DNA of 64,000 nucleotides. Origin: PFL42 sp963789825. Lineage in GTDB: Bacteria > Chloroflexota > Anaerolineae > Anaerolineales > E44-bin32. Made by a program: the position numbers and the translations under genes. Positions 9,325-17,447 of this stretch are shown in pieces (positions within the stretch are counted from its first letter, which is position 1; each line of letters begins with the position of its first letter). The notes below the pieces were generated by a model. It searched no databases and had not been told where the DNA came from. It saw only the letters and a program-made list of their open reading frames with translations. The stretch is taken from contig CAWBME010000001.1 of the NCBI GenBank assembly GCA_963789825.1, forward strand, positions 124,001 to 188,000, written 5' to 3'.

Positions 9325-9834
9325 TCAAACGACCGACGGCACACTTGCCTTCAGCCATCGGGCACCGGTCAGGCGGAGGAAGTCCTCCCGGCGCAGCCTG
9401 AGGTTGATCCCTCTTCGACCGGCGCTGACCACGATCTCCTCCAGCTGGCGGGCCTGCTCGTCGAGGTAGACGGCGAAGCCCTTGCCGAGCAGGCCCAGCG
9501 CCGAGATTCCGCCAGCCTTCAGACCGGTGACCCGCTCTGCCTCCTCCCGGCGGGCCATGGCGACCCGCTTGACCCCCAGGCCGGCCGCGGCCTGCTTCAG
9601 GTCGAGGCTGTGCCCGCCAGGCACCAACACCAAGACATACTCTGGTCGCCGCTTGCCGGCCGGATCAGGGACCTCGACCACGAGCGTCTTGTAGACCAGT
9701 TCGGGCGGCAGCCCACAATACTCCGCCACTCCCAGAGCATCGTGGATGGTCTCCGGGAAGGTGAAGGGGGTGTAGGGGATGCCCTGGCGTTCGAGGGCGC
9801 GCATGCCGAGGGTCTTCTCCACAGGCTTTGACAC
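9325..9834 (-). CDS. ybaK: YbaK/EbsC-family aminoacyl-tRNA deacylase
   Basis: YbaK proteins hydrolyse mischarged tRNA, classically Cys-tRNA(Pro), in trans. The 169-residue protein from GTG 9834 (VSKPVEKTLGMRALERQGI) has the family's PETIHDALGVAEYCGLPPE region, the conserved lysine in LVYKTLVVEV, and VLVLVPGGHSLDLKQAAAGLG followed by a GGISALGLLGK stretch. A GGGAGGG ribosome site precedes the GTG by about nine bases. Last gene of a three-gene minus-strand group, 35 bp after the FAD oxidoreductase. Substrate specificity within the family (Cys, Ala or other) cannot be read from the sequence. Confidence 0.87.
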   Translation of the reverse strand: MSKPVEKTLGMRALERQGIPYTPFTFPETIHDALGVAEYCGLPPELVYKTLVVEVPDPAGKRRPEYVLVLVPGGHSLDLKQAAAGLGVKRVAMARREEAERVTGLKAGGISALGLLGKGFAVYLDEQARQLEEIVVSAGRRGINLRLRREDFLRLTGARWLKASVPSVV

Positions 9835-9869
9835 GGGCCAATTCCCTCCCCGCCCTGGAGGGGCAGGGC

Positions 9870-11237
9870 TCAACGCCCTTTGCCGGCGGAAAGGATCCGT
9901 GCAGCCGCCTGGCGCGCGATCTGAACGGCGAAGTTCGTGCCGCGGTCCCACGGGTACACCTGGCTCATGCTGGCAAACCACAGACCGCTCAGCGGTGTAT
10001 CGAGCGGAGGGATGTGGCGCGAGTGGTTCAGCCCGGGCACAGGTTGAGCGTACGGCGTGCGGAACAGCCAGGAGTCGCGCACCCACGCCGGGGCGAACTC
10101 GGGGTTAAGCCGCTTGAGCGCGGGCAGGAAGCGCTCCAAGAGCTCCTCCTTGCTGAGGGAGAAGTACTCGTGCTCCGGATCGAGGTAGTCGCCGCAGTAG
10201 ACGATGTGGTCCCCGCCGAAGAATGAGGGGGAGACGAAGTTGGTGTGTTCGACCAGGGCCAGGAAGGGGAAACCAGCGGACTTGGGCAGGTTGTGCCAAT
10301 AGAAGCCTCGGGTCGAGAGCTGCTGGCGCAGCGCCAACACCAGCGAGATCGAGCCCATCGAGCGCAGGCCAAGCAGTCCCTGCAGGTAGTCCTCAGGCAG
10401 AGCGGGGGCCAGCCGGGCCAGCAGGCCGGGAGAGGTGGTGACCAGGCAGTGATCAAAGTCCTCGGCGCCGTCGCCGAGCCCGAGCCGGATCCCCCCTTCC
10501 ACTGCGGGATCAATACGCTGGATGGGCGTGCGCAGACGAAGGTGCGCGCCGCGCGTTTGCACTCGATCGGCCAACACGTCGAGGAAGGCCTGGAAGCCTC
10601 CCTCGAAGGTTCCCAAGCGCGGCGTGCGCGCCTTGACGCGCGCCCAGAACCAGGCCATGTTGACGTCGCGGTAGTGCGCTCCGAACTTGCCCTCGAGCAG
10701 GGGCTGCCAGAGCACCTGATAGCCATGCGCACCGCTGCGCTGCGAGAGCCACGCATGCGCCCGATGTGCCTCCAGCGGCTTCCAGTTGGAGGTGCGCGTC
10801 AGGTACAGGCCCATCCACCCATAGCGCAAGGTATCGCCCAGCGAGAGGGCCGGGAAACGCAATGCGTGCAGGCCGCGCGCCAGCAGCCCGGCGGCCGGCA
10901 GATTGTCCAGCCAGCGCGGCCCGGGCAGGGCGGCCGTCAACGGGCCGTCGAGGACGTAGAAGCGTCCCTGGTGATAGGCGGCGGTCATCGGCCAGGGGAA
11001 GGTCACCTTGGGGCGGACCCCGAGCTCCTCGGCCAGGCGCAGCACCTCGGCATCGCTAGCGAACCAGTGATGGTAGAACTGCTCGATCGACCAGTCCCAG
11101 CGCGGCAGCCGGAAGCCGGCCGCCAGCCCGCCGATCTGGTCAGCGGCTTCGAAGATCGTGACCTGCGCGCCGGCCCCGGCCAGGTCATAGGCGGCGCTCA
11201 GTCCGCCGGCGCCGGCGCCGATGATGGCGACCTTCAT
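9870..11237 (-). CDS. FAD-dependent oxidoreductase (amine oxidase / phytoene desaturase-like)
   Basis: A 455-residue flavoprotein with an N-terminal dinucleotide-binding fold, VAIIGAGAGGLSAAYDLAGAG, then the acidic end of strand 2 (VTIFEAADQIGGLAAGF) and a C-terminal FAD-contacting SGLWFASMSQVYPWDRGTN. This layout is that of the NAD(P)-binding amine oxidoreductase superfamily (protoporphyrinogen oxidase, carotenoid and UDP-galactopyranose mutase-like members). The substrate cannot be assigned. ATG 11237 overlaps the TGA of the UPF0104 gene by four bases (ATGA), so the two are translationally coupled and may act in one pathway, perhaps on a lipid or glycan carried by the membrane protein. Confidence 0.8.
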   Translation of the reverse strand: MKVAIIGAGAGGLSAAYDLAGAGAQVTIFEAADQIGGLAAGFRLPRWDWSIEQFYHHWFASDAEVLRLAEELGVRPKVTFPWPMTAAYHQGRFYVLDGPLTAALPGPRWLDNLPAAGLLARGLHALRFPALSLGDTLRYGWMGLYLTRTSNWKPLEAHRAHAWLSQRSGAHGYQVLWQPLLEGKFGAHYRDVNMAWFWARVKARTPRLGTFEGGFQAFLDVLADRVQTRGAHLRLRTPIQRIDPAVEGGIRLGLGDGAEDFDHCLVTTSPGLLARLAPALPEDYLQGLLGLRSMGSISLVLALRQQLSTRGFYWHNLPKSAGFPFLALVEHTNFVSPSFFGGDHIVYCGDYLDPEHEYFSLSKEELLERFLPALKRLNPEFAPAWVRDSWLFRTPYAQPVPGLNHSRHIPPLDTPLSGLWFASMSQVYPWDRGTNFAVQIARQAAARILSAGKGR

Positions 11238-12262
11238 GCCGGCGCCTCCTCAGCCATCTCAGCCTTCACCTTGCGCAGACTGAGGCTGTAGCGTGCCATG
11301 TAGTACAGGCCGAGCAGCGTCACCGGAAGCCAGAGCGCGGCGTGCAGCACCAGCGTGTAGCCGGCAGCGGTATTGGGCGGCACGCCATACGCCTGCAACA
11401 CGGCGATCCCGGGCGCGTCGAAGGTGCCCAGGTAGCCCGGCGCAGAGGAAATCGTGGTCGCCAGGTTGACCACGCCGTTCATCAGCATCAGCGCAAAGAA
11501 GCTCACGCGGAACTGGAAGGCATGCATCACGAACCAGTACTTGCCGGTCTCGAGCAGCCAGATCACCAGCGAGGTCAGCAGCACCATCAGGATGTCGACC
11601 GGCGAGCGCATGAAGGCCAGCCCCTGCAGAAAGCGCTCGAAGAAACCGCGCACCTTGGCGGCTGTGCCTGAGGGCAGCACTCGGGCCAGTTGAGCAACCA
11701 CGTGCAGCGTCAGCGCCGGGAAGAAAGCCATCAGCAAGAACGCCAGCGTCGCCAACAGAAACACCACCGCCCCCAGCACGGCGACCGAGCGGATGCTGCC
11801 GACAACCCCAGACGAGGCTGTCATCCCCTCCAACTCCGACAGATTGAGGAAGACGAATCCGAGCATCACCAGCCCGTCGAAGGCACGCTCCGCCAGGATC
11901 GTGGCCAGCGAGGCCGAGATCGGGATCGCCTCCATGCGTCGCAGCAGGTAGACGCGCAGCAGTTCCCCGGCCCGGACCGGGTAGATGTTGTTGCCCATAT
12001 AGCCGATAGCCGTGATGGGAAACAGGCGCGCCGTCGAGACCGCTTTGATCGGCCGGAGCAGGTAGTGCCAACGCCAGGCCCGCACACCCAGTCCGATGAA
12101 GTAGACCACGATCCCGGGGATCAGCCACACGTAGTTGGCCTGCCGCAAGGCGAGCCAGACCAGGTCGATCTGCAGCCCGCGCAGCGCCAGGTAGAGCAGC
12201 AGCATGCTCAGGGCGAAGCCCAGCCAGATGCGCCAGTCTTTCAAGGGGCCTCCGAAGAACAC
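11234..12262 (-). CDS. UPF0104 / lysylphosphatidylglycerol synthase-type integral membrane protein
   Basis: About 342 residues with eight or so hydrophobic segments and the family features LPLRAWRWHYLL-like VRAWRWHYLLRP, GYMGNNIYPVRAGELLRVYLL, LATILAERAFDGLVM and SAPGYLGTFDAP. This family includes the flippase part of MprF and archaeal AglD relatives; roles in lipid or glycolipid translocation are inferred from those. GTG 12262 opens the frame, but it has no ribosome site. TTG 12244 follows GGAGG and could be the true start. It heads the operon with the FAD oxidoreductase and ybaK. Confidence 0.85.
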   Translation of the reverse strand: MFFGGPLKDWRIWLGFALSMLLLYLALRGLQIDLVWLALRQANYVWLIPGIVVYFIGLGVRAWRWHYLLRPIKAVSTARLFPITAIGYMGNNIYPVRAGELLRVYLLRRMEAIPISASLATILAERAFDGLVMLGFVFLNLSELEGMTASSGVVGSIRSVAVLGAVVFLLATLAFLLMAFFPALTLHVVAQLARVLPSGTAAKVRGFFERFLQGLAFMRSPVDILMVLLTSLVIWLLETGKYWFVMHAFQFRVSFFALMLMNGVVNLATTISSAPGYLGTFDAPGIAVLQAYGVPPNTAAGYTLVLHAALWLPVTLLGLYYMARYSLSLRKVKAEMAEEAPA

Positions 12263-12399
12263 AGCCCGGCGGCAGGCAGTGGCTTGCCCCGGGCATCAGG
12301 CGCCCAGTTCGGCCGGCGGACGCCGGCATTTGCCGCTAGCGGCGGCCGAATCCGCTAGGCGGCAGGGGTTGCGGCATTCTATCACGGGGGATACGCAAG

Positions 12400-12425
12400 C
12401 CGGGCACCCCGCGCGGGGTGCCCGG
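12400..12425. terminator. GC-rich perfect palindrome after the SWIM gene
   Basis: CCGGGCACCCC and its complement flank a GCGC centre (26 bp). It lies 24 bp beyond the SWIM-gene stop and before the UPF0104 start. No T run follows, so it may be a weak terminator or an RNA-stabilising hairpin. Confidence 0.5.
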
Positions 12426-12448
12426 CACTCTAGCTCGCCAGACTGGCT

Positions 12449-12694
12449 TCAGCCGACTTCGGCGGCGACAGGGATCATGCGCTCCAGGATGCGCTCCAGC
12501 GCCATGCTGTGGCTGCACACGCCGCGCCGAACGAAGAACTCGCAATCACATTGCCAGCCGCCGTTCTCATACACCACCGAATGCGGATTGTTGTCCCCGT
12601 CAAAGGTAGCTTTGAACGACTCAAACCGGATTCGCTCGCGTTCTTCTGCGTAGCGCTTGGCCTTCTCGATCTTGCCGATCATCCCATAGTCCAT
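12449..12694 (-). CDS. Small SWIM-type zinc-finger protein
   Basis: An 81-residue protein starting at ATG 12694 (AAGGAG five bases upstream). It has a charged helical N-terminus (KIEKAKRYAEERERIRFESF), a beta segment (ATFDGDNNPHSVVYENGGWQ), then CDCEFFVRRGVCSHSMALE. This is the CxCx(n)CxH SWIM zinc motif, with eight residues between the second and third ligands. SWIM fingers bind DNA or proteins, and stand-alone small versions have no settled function. An intrinsic terminator sits between this gene and its only visible -10 box, which suggests control by attenuation. Confidence 0.82.
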   Translation of the reverse strand: MDYGMIGKIEKAKRYAEERERIRFESFKATFDGDNNPHSVVYENGGWQCDCEFFVRRGVCSHSMALERILERMIPVAAEVG

Positions 12695-12715
12695 GCCGAC
12701 TCCTTGTTGACAGCG

Positions 12716-12754
12716 AAAACAAAAAGGCACGCGGCGCTCGGCCGTCGTGCCTTT
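12716..12754 (-). terminator. Strong intrinsic terminator in the leader of the SWIM gene
   Basis: On the minus strand AAAGGCACG (12754-12746) pairs with CGTGCCTTT (12731-12723) around an inner CGGC/GCCG stem, followed by TTTTTGTTTT (to 12716). It lies about 140 bases after the moaA stop and only 20 bases before the SWIM start. It may end moaA transcripts, attenuate the SWIM gene, or both. Confidence 0.85.
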
Positions 12755-12822
12755 AGCTGGCGTACCCTATTTGTCGTCCGGCTCCGCTCACAGCGGCATG
12801 CCCTCCTTGCGTTAGTGACCGG

Positions 12823-12828
12823 AGTATA
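12823..12828 (-). promoter_or_regulatory. Probable -10 box upstream of the SWIM-gene terminator
   Basis: TATACT on the minus strand, 129 bases before the SWIM start. Transcription from here would pass through the terminator at 12716-12754 before reaching the gene. Confidence 0.35.
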
Positions 12829-12891
12829 GGCGCAAACGGCGTGCCTGTCAACGTACGCCTGCCTTACGCTTGCCCTGCGCTCCTCCGCCGC

Positions 12892-13896
12892 TCAGCCGCC
12901 GATGTACGACATCTCAATCCGGGACAGCCCGCTGGTCTGCGCCGAGCGGATCTCCGAGTAGCGGTCGGCCCGCAGGGTCCACAGGCGGCGAATGTGCTCC
13001 GCCAAGTCAGCCTCGCTGGCACCCTGTCGCAAGACTGCCCGCAGGTCATGTCCCTGGCTGGCAAACAAACAGGTAAACAGCTGACCCTCCGCCGACAGGC
13101 GCGCCCGGGTGCAATCGCGGCAGAAGGCCTGGGTCACCGAGGCAATCAGCCCAATCTCCCCTTGGCCGTCGCGGTAGCGCCAGCGCCGGGCCACCTCGCC
13201 GCGATAGGTTGGCTCCAGCGGCTCCAGCGGGAAGCGCTCACCAATTCGACGCACAATCTCCACCGCCGGGACGACGTCGTCTAGCCGCCAGCCATTGGTC
13301 TGGCCGACGTCCATGTACTCGATGAAGCGCAGGATATGGCCGGTGCCGCGGAAGTATTCGGCCATCGGCAGCAGGCTGCTATCGTTGACGCCGCGCTTGA
13401 CAACCATGTTGACCTTGACCGGCGCCAGTCCGGCCTCGGCCGCCGCCCGAATCCCATCCAACACGCGTGCCACGGGAAAATCGACATCGTTCATTGCGCC
13501 AAACACCTGGTCGTCCAGCGAGTCCAAGCTGACCGTGAGGCGCTGCAGACCGGCGCGGCGCAGCCCGCCGGCCATGCTGGGCAGCAAAGAGCCATTGGTG
13601 GTCATCGTCAGATCCAACCCGGGGATCCCGGCCAGCATCGCCACCAGCCCCCCGATGTCGCGCCGCACCAACGGCTCTCCGCCGGTCAGCCGGATCTTAG
13701 ACACGCCCAGCTCGACGAACACCCGCGCCAGCCGGGTGATCTCCTCGAACGTCAGCAGTTCGGTGCGATCGAGGAACTGGTAGTCGCGCCCGAAGATCTC
13801 GCGCGGCATACAGTAGACGCAGCGGAAGTTGCAGCGGTCGGTGACCGAGATGCGCAGGTCACGTAGGGGGCGGGAGAGGCTGTCGACGGTCTGCAT
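12892..13896 (-). CDS. moaA: GTP 3',8-cyclase MoaA (molybdenum cofactor biosynthesis)
   Basis: Radical-SAM enzyme of the first step of molybdopterin synthesis, turning GTP into 3',8-cyclo-GTP. The 334-residue protein has the N-terminal cluster site CNFRCVYC (Cys22, 26, 29), the SAM-contact segment IRLTGGEPLVRRD, the second cluster site AFCRDCTRARLSAEGQLFTC and the functionally required C-terminal Gly-Gly (MSYIGG). Length and motifs are intact in one frame. The gene stands alone; no other moa or moe gene lies in the window. It is divergent from the DUF1232-like gene, and a TAGAAT at about 13910-13915 (minus) may be its -10. Confidence 0.97.
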   Translation of the reverse strand: MQTVDSLSRPLRDLRISVTDRCNFRCVYCMPREIFGRDYQFLDRTELLTFEEITRLARVFVELGVSKIRLTGGEPLVRRDIGGLVAMLAGIPGLDLTMTTNGSLLPSMAGGLRRAGLQRLTVSLDSLDDQVFGAMNDVDFPVARVLDGIRAAAEAGLAPVKVNMVVKRGVNDSSLLPMAEYFRGTGHILRFIEYMDVGQTNGWRLDDVVPAVEIVRRIGERFPLEPLEPTYRGEVARRWRYRDGQGEIGLIASVTQAFCRDCTRARLSAEGQLFTCLFASQGHDLRAVLRQGASEADLAEHIRRLWTLRADRYSEIRSAQTSGLSRIEMSYIGG

Positions 13897-13944
13897 GGCC
13901 GATATGCCGACGACATTCTAACACTGCCGCGGCCACGGCGGCGG

Positions 13945-13950
13945 TATAAT
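13945..13950 (+). promoter_or_regulatory. -10 box (TATAAT) of the DUF1232-like gene
   Basis: Perfect TATAAT, 18 bases before the ATG at 13969. AGAGGGA lies between them as the ribosome site. The expected transcript leader is only about a dozen bases. No good -35 is present. Confidence 0.55.
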
Positions 13951-13968
13951 CCCGCCAGAGGGAATACG

Positions 13969-14320
13969 ATGAGCGACAAGACGCCCAAGCAGCTCCCGCC
14001 GCAGCGCGACGCAGGTTTCTTCGAGAACCTGTCGTCCCGCATCAAGCTGATCGGCCGTCTGCTGGTCGACCGCAGGGTGAATCCCCTGCTCAAGCTACTG
14101 CCGATCGGCGCGCTGGCCTACCTGTTCATCCCTGACCTGGCCCCGGGGCCGATCGACGACGGCGTGATCATCTGGTTGGGAACGTACCTGTTCGTCGAGC
14201 TCTGCCCTCCGGAGATCGTCCAGGAGCACACTCGCGCCCTGAACTCGGTGGTCGACGCCGAGTGGCGCGAGGTCGAACTCGAGCGACAAGCCAAAAGACC
14301 CGCCGACCCTGCTCCCCTGA
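13969..14320 (+). CDS. Small DUF1232/YkvA-like membrane protein, 3' end uncertain
   Basis: From ATG 13969 the protein has a basic N-terminus, FENLSSRIKLIGRLLVDRR, then NPLLKLLPIGALAYLFIPD followed by LAPGPIDDGVIIWLGTYLF, the hydrophobic plus Asp-Asp pattern of DUF1232-type proteins. Recognisable sequence ends near VVDAEWREV (about 14275). The frame then stays open to 15240, deep into the antisense of rimO, which is not credible. A +1 frame reaches a TGA at 14318-14320, so a lost base near 14270 probably hides the stop. Function unknown. Confidence 0.6.
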
Positions 14321-14739
14321 CGGTCGCCTCGCAATCCTCGGTGCCCGGCCTTCCTCCAACCCGTGCTACGCCGCACGGTCGAGTGATGTGGCTCAAGGCC
14401 CATTCGCTTCCACCAGCCTGCGCGCTGCCTCGCCGCCGCACTCACTTGCACGCGGCAGAAGGCCAGCCTTCCTCCTACTCTCGACACGTCAGCGCCAGGG
14501 CCACACTCTGCCTCCCAGCCCCGCAATGCCGTCGGGATTGCCAGAGGCGCCCTGCCCCATTGGCCGCCGCCGGCAGTCTCCCCGTTCATTGCTCCGTCGC
14601 CGAGAGGGTGCTTGCGGAAGGGGATGCTTCCCGCCTGCGCTTTCATCTTGTTCGGCGGTGGCCCGAAGCATGGGAGAAGCGGGGCCCTGCTGCCGGTGCA
14701 TCCCGTCCGCCGCAGGCGCGAGTCGCCCGGGACCCGGGA
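14321..14739. other. Gene-less spacer between convergent genes
   Basis: About 420 bp between the DUF1232-like gene and the end of rimO. I see no family motif, tRNA or clear terminator in either strand. Open frames here have compositionally biased, low-information translations. Confidence 0.6.
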
Positions 14740-16102
14740 CTACCCGAGGTCGGGAGGGATCTGCGTTGTCTCGCCGGACGGAGGCAGCGGAATCCCGGTC
14801 AGGTCATACTCGAGCGCTCCCTGGATGAGCACGCTCGCCATGCGTCCGACAGTCAGGTCCCCCTCGACGATGACCATGCCATCGATCTCGGGGGCGTCGC
14901 GGTAGGAACGGCCGATCGACAACCCGTCTCCCCGTCCCTCCACCAACACCTGCAGGCGGCGGCCGATCTGCGCCTGATTGTTCTGCAGCGAGATCGTCTG
15001 CTGGAACCTCATCAGCCGATCGCGCCGCTCCTGTTTGACCGGCTCCGGCACCGGGTCCCCCAGCGGCTCGCTGGTTGTGCCGGGCTCGAAGGAGAAGGTA
15101 AACACGCCGACCCGGTCGAAGCGCGTCGCCTCAACAAAGTCGAGCAGTTCTTGAAACTCGGCCTCCGTCTCGCCGGGGAAGCCGACAAGGAAGGTGGTCC
15201 GCAGCGCCAGATCCGGCATGACGGTGCGCATCTTCTCTAGCGTGCGCCGCACCCACTCGACGTTGGCGGGCCGGCGCATCGCCTTCAGCACTCGCGGATG
15301 GGCGTGCTGCAGCGGCATATCCAGGTAGGGCACGATGTTGGCGTGCCGGGCCATGACCTCGATCAGACGGTCGGTGACGTAGCCCGGGTAGGCATACAGC
15401 ACCCGGATCCATGGGATGTCGGGGACGTGGACCGCCAGGTCGTCGAGCAGATCCGCCAATCCCTCGCGCACGCCGAGATCATGCCCGTAGTCGGTCGTGT
15501 CCTGGGCGATCAGCACCAGCTCCTGCATGCCCTGCGCTTGAAGGGCGCGCGCCTCAGCCAGGATGGCTCCTTTCGGCCGACTGACGGCGGTTCCCTTGAT
15601 CAGGGGAATCGCACAGAACGCGCACGGCCGACGGCAACCATCGGCGATCTTCAGGTAGGCGCTTGCGCCTTGGATCGCGGTGCGGGGGATGCCGTCGCTG
15701 TCCATGGCAACCGTCACCGCATCCGACAGGTCATACACCGGACGGCGGGTTCGGCGCGCCCGCTCGACGACGGCAACGATGTCCATCCAGCGCCGCGTTC
15801 CCAGCAGGCCGTCCAACCCCGGAACCTCACGCGCGATCTCAGCGCCGTAGCGCTGCGTCAGGCAGCCAGCGGCGATCAGCAACTGGCCCGGCCGCTTTGC
15901 CGCCGCCAGCTGGCGCAGGGTGTCCAGCGACTCGTCGCGCGGCTGGGCCGATGAAGCCGCAGGTGTTGACCAGCAACACATCGGCCTCCTCGGGCGAGGC
16001 TGCGCTGCGGAACCCGTCGCGCTCGAGCAGTTGGGCCATCGAGTGCGAGTTGACGGTGTTCTTGGCGCAGCCGAGGGAAACCAGGTGATAGCGCGGGCTC
16101 AT
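14740..16102 (-). CDS. rimO: Ribosomal protein S12 methylthiotransferase RimO, one frameshift
   Basis: RimO is a radical-SAM methylthiotransferase that modifies an aspartate of ribosomal protein S12. The N-terminus MSPRYHLVSLGCAKN supplies the first auxiliary-cluster cysteine (Cys12), VNTCGF the second (about Cys48) and AAGCLTQRYG the third. The radical-SAM site is CRRPCAFCAIP. A TRAM-like C-terminal domain ends the protein (RRLQVLVEGRG onward). The first 50 residues are in a different frame: removing one G near 15955 gives NTCGFIAQPRDESLDTL, as the family requires. ATG 16102 is the start. Close paralogue MiaB is less likely, given the length and the NTCGFI...ESLDT context. Confidence 0.92.
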
Positions 16103-16208
16103 CCAAGGGCTCCCGGCGCTCTGCCCTGCGGGCGGTCCGCGGCGAGGCTGCTGCCCGCCGGGCACCGGCGCCCGGTGGGATTGGAGGCTGAGGGGCGGGA
16201 AGTCAGCC

Positions 16209-17447
16209 TCACTGCAGCGCGGTCTCCAGGGCGTCCACCAGGCAGGCGTAGTCCTGGCGTAATCCCCACGACTGTTCCAGCGAGAGGTAGCGCTCGGGCC
16301 CAGCGGGGCGGCGCAGGGTGTCCGGGCAGACGGTCATGTCCCAGCCCTCGGCGCACAGCGCGTGGTAGCTTGCCTGCGCGCCGTTGCCGTAGAACCCGCA
16401 TTCGCCCTGCTCGCCATCGGCCAGGTCGACGGTGCGATCGGGACAGGCGCGCCGCGCTTCCCGGTACAACGCGCGGCTGACCTCGCCCGGCCGGGTCGAG
16501 CCGTTGCTGATGAACAGATCAGGACAGGTGGCCAGGCTGTTGCCATGCAGCTGAATCGTCAGGCTCTCTCCGTCGCACGGGGCGAGCGCTTGGTGCCCTG
16601 CCTGGAACATGGTCCGGGTGGCGTGCGCCACATCGGATTCCCGATAGGGCCCGACTTGGCCGCAAGCGATCGTCGTCCCGCCGCAGTTGGCAGGAGCGGC
16701 GTTGGCACAACGATGGGCGCCGGCAACAAGCAGCGCTCGCGCCGATAGACTGCGAAACAGCACCACCCCCTCCGTGCGCGTCCGGCTGTCCGCCAGAGGA
16801 TGCGGCACTTCAATCAACAGATCGCGCGCCGCGTCGGGACGAAGGACATAGGTCCCCCAGCCCGTGGTGACCGGCAGGCTCTCCCTCAACATCAACACCC
16901 GCTGCGATTGATTCGGCAAGTCGGTGAACTCCACAACCTGATAGGGGAATCCCTCCCGGGCGATCAGGCGGCAGGCCGTGTCCAGGTCGTTTCGGCTCGT
17001 GGCCTCCACCACCGCCCCCCAGGCAAGCATCTGCTCAACGTCTGGCACGCGCATGCCTTCGGAGTCCGGCCCTGGCATCTGGGCGGCAATCCGCTGCAGC
17101 TCGCTGATCAGCCCGCCGGTCTCCTGCACCGGGCAGGGTGAGGTCGTGGCGGGAGGCGAAGGCGGGAGCGCGGTCGCCGTCGGGGAAGGCTGGGCGGTTG
17201 GAGTGGCGACGGCTGACGTCGGCATAGGATCAGAGGCGACCGGTGAGGCTGGCATGGGAGGCGCAGGCTCGCCGGCCGACGAAGCGCAGGCACAGGCCGC
17301 AAGGCTGATGGCCAGGCTGCCGACGATCACCAGCGGCGTAATTGGCCTGCCAGGTGCATGCGTGGCGAATCCAGGCGGGCGATGCGCCACGCGCCGGCCG
17401 GCCCGGCGCATCCCGGTGCCCGCCAATTCCAGTTGGCGGATCCTCAT
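16209..17447 (-). CDS. Secreted lipoprotein of unknown function, possible metallo-hydrolase fold
   Basis: Up to 412 residues. A hydrophobic stretch VIVGSLAISLAACACASS with a LAAC lipobox follows an unusually long basic N-terminus, so the true start may be ATG 17411 or later. After a Pro/Thr/Ser-rich linker comes a globular domain with ten or more cysteines and several Glu/His motifs: LIEVPHPLADS, LLVAGAHRCAN, ESDVAHATRT and TIQLHG. That spacing recalls zinc-dependent amidohydrolases, but I cannot name the family. The ATG overlaps the stop of the RodZ-like gene (ATGA), so the pair is coupled. Confidence 0.7.
   Translation of the reverse strand: MRIRQLELAGTGMRRAGRRVAHRPPGFATHAPGRPITPLVIVGSLAISLAACACASSAGEPAPPMPASPVASDPMPTSAVATPTAQPSPTATALPPSPPATTSPCPVQETGGLISELQRIAAQMPGPDSEGMRVPDVEQMLAWGAVVEATSRNDLDTACRLIAREGFPYQVVEFTDLPNQSQRVLMLRESLPVTTGWGTYVLRPDAARDLLIEVPHPLADSRTRTEGVVLFRSLSARALLVAGAHRCANAAPANCGGTTIACGQVGPYRESDVAHATRTMFQAGHQALAPCDGESLTIQLHGNSLATCPDLFISNGSTRPGEVSRALYREARRACPDRTVDLADGEQGECGFYGNGAQASYHALCAEGWDMTVCPDTLRRPAGPERYLSLEQSWGLRQDYACLVDALETALQ

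Noticed and set aside
13969..15240. 423-residue protein from the DUF1232-like start
   Set aside because: About 500 bases of it lie antisense to rimO. Conserved sequence stops near 14275.
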